NCBI GenBank assembly: GCA_003117195.1 | Contig: BDSI01000106.1 | Location: 326,452 to 390,451 of the forward strand | Reading direction: 5' to 3' | Origin: Eudorina sp. 2006-703-Eu-15 | Taxonomy: Eukaryota; Chlorophyta; Chlorophyceae; Chlamydomonadales; Volvocaceae | Length of the DNA: 64,000 nucleotides | Shown: piece by piece, positions 41,801 through 52,248 of the stretch | Layout: each line of letters starts with the position of its first letter | How positions within the stretch are numbered: position 1 is the stretch's first letter | The notes under the pieces: generated by a model | Databases searched by the model: none | Seen by the model: the letters and a program-made list of their open reading frames with translations, nothing else | Told to the model about the DNA's origin: nothing | Translations under genes and position numbers: made by a program

Positions 41801-44019
41801 TGCCACATCTCCCCGCTTCTTGGCTGCGCCATTGTAACGGTATAGACATTTAGTGTGAGAATACCATGTGAAGCCGGTGTACTGCTGTACAGTCTGCTGT
41901 ACATGTGCATACTGATGTTTGCACGCTGTGATGGAACCGTGTGGCACTGAGTGCCGTACCGCCCTTTCGTCTTCCCTTGGCCCTTTCGCCGTTCAGTGAA
42001 GGCATGGTTCGCCCCTTGCCGTTCCTGGGTTTGGTTTTCAATGTAACTCCCAGCCGATTCCATTCTGGCTTGTTTATAGGATGAGCCCCTTTCCGTGTTC
42101 ATTCCTTGCACTTGGTCTTGGTCCTTAATCTGCTCCCCTTGCCGTGCGTGTGCGCAGGCCGCCCGCGCGTGTCATGAGCAGTTCGCCTCCGACGATATGG
42201 CGCTGCCGCTGCCGCGCTCCACCGTGGATGGCATCCGTCAGGAGCTGAGGGTGGTCACACGCGAGTTCCTGCAGCGCCGCATGGACCTGGCGCGGAGCAA
42301 ACAGATGGCGGCCGCCGCCGCCGCGGCCGCGGCGGCCAACGGAGACGCATCCCAGCCGCGCCTGCAGCCCTCGGTGAGTTGCGTGCGCGGCGCCGCGGTG
42401 TATGGGGCGCTCAGCCGTCCGCGTCCTGGACATCAGACGTTTTATGCACCTGCTTGCAAAGCGCCACCAGTTTGCAGGGTCGCATGCAATGTGTCGTTTT
42501 GCCCTGAGTGTGTCCGCGATTGTCTCCGCTCTCCATCGACGGAGGGGAGAAGGTCATCGCCTGAACATGCGCCTGATTCGATCCTCTGCCCGCCCTCCCC
42601 TGCCCGGGGCCCCTGTCCCGCGGCGTATGCTGTCCTTTCCCCCACCAGCACTCCTGGGCGCCCGGCGACACCGTGTCCGTCGCCTCCATGCACACCGCCG
42701 CCGCCACGGCGCCGCCGTACTCGCTGCCGCCTCACCCTCAACACGGCGGCGGGTCTCATCCTCGTGCCGCGACACCGTCGATGGACACCTATTGTCACGC
42801 GTCACAGCCGCCGCCGCATCAGCAGCAGCAGGCCATGCAGTACCCGCCGCCTTACGGCAACGGGGGTGTCTTCGGCGTCAGCGGCGTCACGACATCCTTG
42901 CCGTACAAGCGCGGAGCGTCTGCGAGCGTGTCTGTTGGCGGCGGGGCTGTTTCGCCGGTGCGTGCGCGGCCGGCGCCGTCGGCCCCGCTGGCGGGCTCAG
43001 GCACCCATTCCGCGCCTTTAGCTCCCATGCGGGGGAGCAGCACGGTCGGCACCGCGCCGCAGCGGCGCAGCATCGAGGGCTTTCCGGGAGACCCCAATCT
43101 GGGGCCGGCTTCCCCCCAGATGGTGAGTTCGGAGCCAGGCGGGATGGGCGGCGGTGGACCGGGCGGCCAGGCTCCTAGCGCCATGCGGCAGCTGTTCCCG
43201 CCGCCGCCCAGCGGTGCTGGAGCGCCTATGGGTGGCGGTGTTGGCGGTGGCAGTGGCCACCTGGGCGGCAAGCCGCCTTCGCAGCCACTGGGCACCGCCA
43301 CGTCCGCGGCGGCGATGGGGATGGCGGTGGCGCCGCTGGGTCCGCGGCCGGCCATGTCCGGCAAGTCCGCCGCGTCGGCAACGCACAGTGCTTCTGTCGC
43401 GCAGAACGCCCCGGTGCGTGGCGTCCAGCAGCAGCATATGCAGCAGCAGCAACAGCAGCAACAGATGCAGCAGCAACAGATGCAGGTGCAGCACCCAAAG
43501 GCAGGCGGCGGCGGGGTCATGGCCATGGGCGCATACAAAGTGGGACAGCAGGGAAGCATGGCGGCTGAGGTGGAGGATGACGGAGAGGAGGTGCACGGAC
43601 CGCCTCAGCGCAGCAGCGCTAACCGGCTGCTGGGTGGGCCACCGGCGGCGGTGTCGTCCAGCAACTGCGGGCCGTCGTCCATGCACGGACCGCCAGGTTA
43701 TTATGGTGCCAGCGTGCCGCCGCCCCCGTACGACTACCCGTCCGGCTACTACTACCCGCCCTCCATGAGCGGCTACAGTATGCGAATGTACGGCATGCCG
43801 CCACCGAGCATGCCACCGGGATACCGACCGCCGCCGGGAAGCGCTGGGATGCCGATGTACGGCATGCCGCCGCCGGGCATGCCGTACTCTGGTGCGGGGG
43901 CGGTACCGCCGCCGTGGCCGGAGTACGGGGCACAGCCGCCGATGCTGGCTCCGCCGATGAGCGGTCAGGCGGGACCAGGGTCGGGTATGCCGCCGGCGGC
44001 TTCCGGCGGCATGCCGTAG
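38886..44019 (+). CDS. Large disordered Q/P/G-rich protein
   Basis: Model: 38886-41684, 42158-42373 and 42649-44019, 1,461 residues. Both internal junctions have good GTGAGT donors and pyrimidine-rich CAG acceptors with matching phase. The protein is almost entirely low complexity: Gln runs, Ala and Gly runs, and Tyr/Pro/Met-rich stretches (PYGMPPYGDPYYYPGYGY and similar near the end). The one ordered-looking segment is in exon 2, a charged helix around STVDGIRQELRVVTREFLQRRMDLARSKQ. The composition resembles RNA-binding or transcription-scaffold proteins, but no domain was recognised. The 5' end is uncertain: an acceptor at 38,922 could join an upstream exon 38705-38828 in frame, replacing the ATG at 38,886. 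If intron 1 is retained, translation stops at 41,837 beside a TGTAA signal. Confidence 0.65.
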
Positions 44020-46592
44020 GGCGTGATGCCCATGCCTGGATGCTTCATCGGCGGCGCCGCCCGAGTACACGATGCAGCCTGCGGCAGGCCGGTGAGGACT
44101 GGGCGCTGCTTCCAGCCTGGAACCGACGTTTAATTGGTTGCGTTGATGGCTCGCGCGTTGAATGGATGGTGCACATTGCACGCAGTCGCTTGAGTTCCGG
44201 TCACATAGAGATATTTCAGAAAAGCCAGAGTCTCGCAAGTTGACGATGAGTCCTTAGGATCCACCATTGATTTTGCTTCGTCTCTTCCTCATGTTGTTGT
44301 GGTCTCTTAGCCTCTCACACGATGCCTTGCGGAAGACCCTAAGCAGATAACGTCACTGAAAAACGGGACGCAGGACATGGCCGTCGGCCATGATGGGTTG
44401 GTTGGTTGGTTTGGTGGTTGTGTCTGCGGAATGGAAGGGGGCAGCAAACAAGGAAGCTATAGGTGTGAAGATTGCTGCGAGGCCCGCACAATAGTCGTCG
44501 TTTCATGGAGCCGGCGGCCCTTCCCGTCCACGGGTTTCGAGGTGCCTTGGCGGCTGTATCGGAGAGATCGTGATTACGGGAGAACGTCCTTATCGAGCAT
44601 GTTCGGGCGTGCACTTCTCAACGAAATCCGAAAGTTTGTGTTGCATCGTCGCACTGTATTTGGTGTGCATAACCATCGCTCTCTTGGTACTCGGCGTGCC
44701 TGATTTTCTTTCCTTTGCTCTCAAGGATTTCGGTGGTCCGGGAGCCGAATTCGGGTATGAAGTGCGGCGGCGAGCCGGTGTGGTCGTGTGAAGGCCGGAG
44801 GCGCGGGGGGGACCATCGGGGCGTCCCACAGGCCGGTCATGCGTTTCGCTTCACGTACCACGCTTACCATTTGCTTTCGCCGCGAAAGATTCGCCAATAG
44901 TAATATCTAGGCGCGCGCTCTCTCTCTTCCATTGAACCACCTACCTATGTACGCAACAGGACCCTCACGCGCATCTATTGATTTACGAGACCACCTGCGT
45001 TTCAAGTTTTCATTTCCAATCTTCCTCGCCATGTTTCCGTACCCCCTTGCTTTTGGTTGGTCTTTTGGGGGCTGTTTGGGGGGCTGATGTTTGACAATTG
45101 CTCAATCGGGCCTGCATGGCAGACGCTGGACAAGCTGCGAAACGGCGGGGCCCTCGGGGGTTTCAATAAGAACGGACTGCCTGCCTCTGCTCCTCCTTAC
45201 TCCCTGGACAAACACAAGGGGAAATCATCGGTGGTGCTGTGACGAGCGCACATCCGGCTGGTATTTTTGGACTGTTATCCCATTGTTGACAAACATGTGA
45301 ATTCACCGCGCATCGGTTGTGATGGCGGGCTTCCGCATGAGCAAAGTTCTCTTTTGTAACATGTGACTCTGAGCATGCGGCCATGACCGAACGCACCCGT
45401 CCATATCCTGAGTACGGTAGCAGCAAGCGCATTAATGGCATCCTGACTCCATACGGACGCGGAGTATTGAAGCGAGCCCGACAAGGGATTATCGGTGCCT
45501 GGCATTACGTAATACAGGCGCTGGAGATACTCTCTGTCCGCTGCGGTGCCTGGGATACCTCCTCGGTGCAGTTGTGGAGCCTGTCCAGGTGCGCCATGGT
45601 GGCGCAGTTTCCTCTGTGCTGTGTATGGTGAGGAAGCGTTGGCTGTCACCGATGACCCGCGGGGTCCGCTGTAAGCTCGCGCTCTATATCCGAGGATACC
45701 CGCGGGACGGGGGCGGAAGTTCTGGCCTTCACCAAGCTGGAATGGCCAAATAACGGAAAGACACACGTGAGCACACTCACATCGGCAGGCATTTGCTGCA
45801 TGCTTCGTTTGAGCGTGTAGGAGCCCGGTGACGTCCCGAGTACCACGCAGTAACGGTCACACGATGGTACACGAGATGTGTCCTCGTGTGACCGAAGTGA
45901 CGGTCACACGGCGACACTCAAGATCGAAAATGATTCTGGTCAAGGCAAATGCCTGATGCGCGCATGCGAGCTTCATACGACGCAGACTGAACGGGCTGTG
46001 CTTGCCGACGGCGGCATCCAGTCACGTTCTCTTGGGGAAGAGGCAGTTATGTAGTGCAGTTATGTTGCACAGTTATGAGATAAATCTATCATCTTAGTTC
46101 AGTGCACCTTGTTAGTATCGCAATGCCGTATCATCAAAACACTCCGTGCTACCACCTGGAGCCTGACCTCTCACTTTTTACCAGTTCAACTTCTTGCGCT
46201 TTTTGCATGTTAGATTGACAACGAGGACAGTTACGAACGTGTGAGGTGCATCGACTCGCAGACACACAACGGGACAACACACTTCGCCCGTAGCGTGTCA
46301 CGATCATGAAAGTGATCTAATGGGCTTAGGTTCAAATAATGCTATGGGAAAACGTTTCGTAGGGACCAGTGTTGGGGCTCTGGGTCGCGTCGCGCGCAAC
46401 AGCGCTCCGAGTCGTAACATGTACGACATTGAGGACACGTCCAAGGGAGACAACTCAAAGTGAACCAACTGTACCTAGACACTTGTAAGTTACAACTAAT
46501 AGTTGCAAGTCATAACCAGTTCTTTAGATTGTTGGGCATATCTTCCTGCCACCGCTGCCAAACTACCTTCTACACCCCACACCAACAACAAA
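44020..46592. other. Gene-poor intergenic region
   Basis: No convincing exon on either strand. A TTGG microsatellite lies near 44,395-44,415. A 20-base segment around TTATCGGTGCCTGGCA near 45,490 also occurs in each array unit (for example near 36,175). A hairpin is at 45,854-45,894. It presumably holds the 3' UTR of the Q-rich gene and the SERP1 promoter. Confidence 0.5.
45854..45894. other. 11-bp perfect inverted repeat
   Basis: CGGTCACACGA at 45854-45864 and TCGTGTGACCG at 45884-45894 pair perfectly around 19 bases. GACGGTCACACGG follows directly, so one arm is repeated. It may be the end of a small inverted-repeat transposon or a regulatory hairpin; no function is evident. Confidence 0.6.
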
Positions 46593-47052
46593 ATGGTGAG
46601 GTTGTCTCAGTAAATGGGTCAGCAGTTTTGCTGTCTTCGATAGCCCTGGAAAATTTCGGCTCCTTGCAGACCGTGTCCAAGCGCGTCGCCAATGCCAAGA
46701 GTGGAAAGTTCCACCAGGGCGTCCACAAGCGGGGTGTTGCGGATGAAGTAAAGCAGGTGCGTGCTGCATTTGTGGCGACGGAGGCGTTGTTGCGGTCGGC
46801 CTTGTTGATCTAGAGCGCTTCTTCCTTATCCCTACAGAAGAAGACGAGCAAGCTGCCGGTTGGTCCGGTTATGCTTGGCTTCTTCATTTTTGTTGTAATT
46901 GGCTCAGGTGAGTCCTAAGCCCGTGCGGCAGTCGTTTATCCAAGTTGTATTGTGTTTGTTAAGAAGGCCGTCCCTTTCTGCCAATTTACCTTACCGCAGC
47001 CGTGCTTCAAATCATCCGGACTGCTACCAACCCGCGGGAACTTCCCGCCTGA
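46593..47052 (+). CDS. SERP1: Stress-associated ER protein SERP1/RAMP4
   Basis: Small tail-anchored ER protein that associates with the Sec61 translocon and stabilises nascent membrane proteins under stress. Four exons: 46593-46595, 46670-46756, 46838-46907 and 47000-47052, 70 residues. The cytosolic part shows the family pattern SKRVANAKSGKFHQGVHKRG, followed by KLPVGPVMLGFFIFVVIGS as the single membrane anchor and a short end with QIIRTA. Exon 1 contributes only the ATG, followed by a GTGAGG donor. All phases fit. Length and motifs match RAMP4 of animals and plants. A TGTAA at 47434-47438 is the nearest poly(A) signal seen. Confidence 0.92.
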
Positions 47053-49908
47053 CGTCTTTGCATCCTAACTCGAAGAAGCCTGTCGCCTGAAAGCTGTTGT
47101 CTCAATGTTAAACGCCTGTTGCTGGGACTGGCAACGAGGGTTACGCATAGACGGATATGGGTGTACATATAGAAGTGGTGACTGCATCTGCGTGACGTAC
47201 GACTGGTTTGCTGTGCCGTCGTGCGGTCCGTAGAAGGCCCCACGGCAGCGGGTAGCTGCCGTGTTAAGGATGACAGCACGCATGCGGATGGTGGACAGGG
47301 ATGGATCGGCCTGTCATGCAAGCGCATGTTTTACGTTTTCGCTATGTCAACATGATCGTCCGCGTGGTGTATTGCCATCCGGCTGCGATGAAATTTCATG
47401 ATGTTCGGACCTAGCCGATCCAGTGTACAATTATGTAAGGGAACTGATCGTTTTTGCGTGCACACTCGCTCTTTCGACGTTTTACCCTTGGTCTGAATGG
47501 GCAGTGATGTTTCCGGGCAATTCGACCCGTGCGAGGAAAGAATGTTCCATACCGTTGAGGGGGTTACCCTGGCGCCACCACGCGCATTGCATCACAGGAT
47601 TTGGGCATTCAGCAGTCAGCACCGGATCATGTCTGATACCGTCCGTACAGACTCGCGTAACATCGCTTACCATATGCCCCCCACAAAGCTGACTCAAACA
47701 GTACCGGAAGCCCCACCACTGCCATCACCCAATCACCACTACCACTAACTTGTAACTACTGGCGAAGACACCAACACTCTGCCATGGGGACAGTGCAGGG
47801 ATATAGGCGTGCCCACCAGCGGCACGCCCACCAGCGCCTGAGGTTGACTGTCAACCAACTAAGAAATAACGGCCGCATCACCGCCCTTGCCGGGGCAAGC
47901 TCGGTTGTGCTCCAACCCGCGCACGCATGCAGCGCTGCGGGGCAGAACCCAGTACGCGCAGCCGTAACAAAAGGAAGACATATTCCTTCGGCGAACTGAA
48001 GCGCAGTCCGTCTTCGCCGTGTCCGCCACCCAAGCAGTCAATGTACGACAACACCTCATACAGCCGACCGGGATCACAGGGCAAAAGCGAACCACGCATG
48101 ATGACGCGAATCCTAATACGGCGTCGACGACCAAGGATATGGAGGTAAATCTTTATGCCGCCACCGAAGAAACGAAAGCGAATACACAGCTCTCTGTCGA
48201 ACTCGAGCGCAGTCCGTTATTTCTCTTCTCAACCGCCACCCAAGCAGCCAGTGTGTCACGAGGTTTACGCATAGACGGATATGGGTGTACGCATTAACGC
48301 GTAGGAGTGGTGACTGCATCTGCGTGACGTACGACTGGTTTGCTGCGCCGTCGTGCGGTCCGTACAAGGCCCCACGGCAGCGGGTAGCTGCAGTGTGCAG
48401 CATACATCACAGCACGCAAGCGGATGGCGGACATGGATGGATCGGCCTGTCGTGAAAGTGATTGTTTTTATTTTCGGCTGTACGGTTGTGTAATGTGACC
48501 GTTACTAGGTGGACCCGCATCCCGACCGGTTATGTAATCAATCTGACCGTTTTCATCGCGACACTCGCACCCGCTGATCTTTCGGCGTTTTACCCTGCCT
48601 TTGAACGAACGGGCAGTGTATGCTTCCTATTATCAGGACGTTCGGCCGGTGCAAGGAACAAACGTTCCATGCCCAAATGGGGATAGCAGCCCGGCGCCAC
48701 CACGCACACCGCATCGCACGAGTCCGCCATTGCTGTTGCAGCTCGGGGGTAGGTCACGTGCTCAGGTGCTCAGGTGTGTGACAGGGTCGCGTAACATCGC
48801 TGCCGCGTCGGAAGACGCCACAATCGATTGCCTGTCTGCACCGGCGTACCAACCCTCAAGGTGCAAACCTGTGCAAAGCCGAAAATCACCGGCCACTCAC
48901 CTTCGGCCCGGCTCTCCATCCCCAAACACCCCACACTGCTCCGCACCACAACAAGCGGGGTTACGAGGCGTGGAAGAGGAACGGATTACCGTACCAAATT
49001 ACACTGCTGACGTGCCACAGCGACGCATCGCGGTCCGGACCACCCCACCATAAGCCCCGCAAAGAAATGGATTTAGAGGCCCTCCAACAGTACGCTTGAT
49101 GGCTCTGGAAGCCTTATTCTGGGATGAGGTCGCGTTCTCGTACGCACTAATGCGGTCTGGACGCGAACACTAAAAAGTCTAAAATCCACTACGTTTTGCC
49201 TATCATGATAATCACGATGCGACCACTGCGCGCCGGCCCGCGCCTAGCAACCGCCTTACTTGTCATAAACAGAAAGGTCCGCCCGGAGGACGCTGCTGCC
49301 ACCCACACGCTGAACGCCGGGCATACGTACGCCGGCTAGCGGAGCCGGAGCGCAACGTATACGCAGAGCTCTATCTACCGCCGCAATCACGATCACCACC
49401 TGCGAGGTTCGTGAGATGAGGAGCAGCGCTGGGAGAGCATGCGTGCAGGAACGCAGCAGCCCGCCCTTTCCACCGCCTGAGGGTTCCCGTCAACCTAATA
49501 CGATGGGGCGACCCCGTCAATACCCCTGCCGTGGCCAACTCGGGTCGTGTTCGAACCGCCCGGGCCTGAGGCGCCGCCGCCGCCGCCGCCGCCGCCGAAG
49601 AAACGAAAGCGAAGACGCAGTCCTTCGGCGAACTCAAGCGCAGTCCGTAATTACTTTCCTCAACCGCCACCCAAGCAGCCAATGTACGACAACAACTCAC
49701 GCAGCCTACCGGGATCACAGAGGAAAAGCGAAGCACGCATAATGAACGAGAACCGACGTCCAAGGACAAGGAGGGGTTTTCTGATAATTGTCAAGCTTTA
49801 CTCGCTGTCTGTGAGCAACAACGTGAAGCAACCCTTAACTGTATCACCGCCACCACCACGGAATACACAGCGCCGCGCGCGCCGCGCGGCGCGGGGTATC
49901 AACACCCC
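47053..49908. repeat. Diverged tandem repeat region, no gene recognised
   Basis: Two blocks share the same order of segments. Segment 1 is at 47,138-47,320 and 48,262-48,450; segment 2 at about 47,405-47,720 and 48,525-48,960; segment 3 at about 47,930-48,150, partly 48,160-48,260, and 49,560-49,790. Segment 1 copies are close; the others are strongly diverged. Segment 3 keeps a plus-strand reading such as PPPKQPMYDN and PGSQRKSEARIM in more than one copy, which hints at an old coding repeat. The region ends next to the kinase stop codon. Confidence 0.5.
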
Positions 49909-52216
49909 TCACGCCTGCCGGTGCGGCTCCGGCTCCACGCCCGCTCCGGCCTGCCGCGCTGCCACGCCGGGTCCCGCGGGGCCCTCCGCGGCCCCGCCCG
50001 CCAACCCGCCGCCCCCGCCCGTTCCTCCGCCGCCCCCGCCCAGCCCCGCCCCGTGCCCCGGCTGCCCCATCTCCCTGACATTGGCCAGCCTCTCCAGCAC
50101 ATGCCCCATGGACGGCCGATTCCGCGGGTTCTCGTCCACACATTCCCGTACAAGGGCCTGCACAGCCGGGTCAATGCCGCCAGGCAGGCGGTCCTGCAGG
50201 CGCAGGATGCCGTGTACGACCTGGAAATCCACCTGGGCCTTGTTCAGTCCGCCGTACAGCTGGTCGTCCACCCAGTAGGCCAGCTGGTAGAGGATGACGC
50301 CTGCGGGCGGGTGGGGTGCAGGCGGGTGGCCAGGCGGGGTTGATGAACCGCCTGATGAAGCGCGCGGCAGGTCCATGGATGACGTCCAGAGCCGGCGGAG
50401 GGCGAGGAAGGCGGTCTGAGTGGTGACCGGCGAGGGGCTGGTTAGGGACAAACTGACCCGGGGTCGATCCATCGCTGCAGGTCACGCAGCGCACCCCAGC
50501 CGGTAGCCCACGCCGTTGCCCGGGGCCCTGGGGCCCAGTGGGGCCCTATGAAACCGGGGAGGAAGTTGGGCACTGCGGCGCGCTGTCCCCCCCCCCAGCC
50601 TGCAAACAAACAAACCTGGAGGCTGCGGCCGCGGTACTAATTTTCCGAGCTCGCAAGGTAAGCAAAGCCTGAGCTCGCAGGCGGGTGCCGCGGCCGCAGC
50701 TCCGAAACCCCGTTCCGCCCAGGGATAAGGGCGCCGCTCGAACATGTGAGCACAAGGGCCGACGAGCCCCTCGCTGTTAACTGCCGTACTCACCGTACGA
50801 GTACACGTCCACCTTCTCGTCGTACGGGAGCGCGCGCAGCAGCTCCGGAGCCATCCAGAAGGCGTGTCCCGCTGCGCTGCTGGACTGTACGTCATTGCCG
50901 GCTAGGATGCGGCTCAAGCCAAAGTCGCAGATCTGAGGGAAGCCAGTAGTGCCGTACGCACGAGGAAGGAGTACAATGCATGTTAATGTCTTTGTGTGTG
51001 GGGACCGGGCTGTGTGGTTTGCGTGAAGGTAAGGTCAGGGAAAGGGTGGGGTTGTGCCACACATTCGGGACGAAAGATGGCGGCTAGCGAACATGCGGTC
51101 ACGTGACCTTGCCAACACAAGCCACGCAGCGTCCGTCGAACTAGTCCGGCGGTCCGAACGTATCATCCGCGCGACCCCCACCATCACTGAAAAGCCGCTC
51201 CCGCTCCTCGGGTGGGACACCGCTCCGCGGCGCGAACCGGCCGGTGCCCTCCCCTTCCCTGCCTACGCCTGGCGGCCAGAGTCGGCGGCGGCCTGTCCGC
51301 CATGGGCAGCGTGCCCGGCGTCGGCGGCGTCGGCGGCGGAGGGTACGGCGAAATCGGCGGCCTGACGCCGCTGTCCAGTATGCACCTGCCCGTCGGTGTC
51401 ACCGTCGGCGCCGCCGGCGGCGGCGGCGGTTTGACCGGCGGCGGCCCTCCCCTCCCCACACACACAGGCAGGCAGGATGCGGTGCCGTTCAGAGCTCCCG
51501 GCATTGAGAGCGCACCCCGGGGGAAAAGGGGCGGGGCCGACCCCCAAGCAGGAGGCCAACCCCACACCCAACCCACCCAAGACCCAGACCCCCCAGGGTG
51601 GGATGGGGCACCACGGCACTCGCCTTGACGCCTAGCGCGGGCGCGGCCTCCAGCAGCACGTTGTTGGGCTTTAGGTCCCGGTGGATGACCCGGGGGCCGG
51701 GCAGGCCGTGCAGGAACGCCAGCCCCTCGGCCAGCTGCCGGGCGATGCTCGCGCGCCGGGAGGGCGTCAACCAGCTCCGCCGCAGCCGCTCCGACTGCAT
51801 GACCGCCTGCGAGAAGGACCGAGGAGGTGCGAAGGGGACCGAAAACACACACGCACAGCCAGGCCTTATGGGTTTTGGGTTTTGATTGCCTGGAGCGCCG
51901 CAGCAGCAGCCGCTCCGCTTTCCGGAGCAGAAAGGAAGGGGCTGGGGTTCATGTCGTAATATGCGGTGCCGTACTACCGTACCTGCAGCGTGTGCGGGTA
52001 GTAAGCCATCACCAGGCACATCCCCTCGCCGGGCAGCCTCACGCTCCCTAGCATCCGCGCTATCCGCTCGTGGGGCGGCAGCGCCGCCAGGATCGCCACC
52101 TCACGCTCCAGGGACAGCGCCTCCCGCACCGCCTCCGGCTCCTCCTCCTCCTCGTCGTCCTCCTCCTCTGCACGCCGCGCCGCGCCGCCGCCGCCGCCGC
52201 CGACGTCCTTCACTTT

Positions 52217-52248
<32 letters not shown>

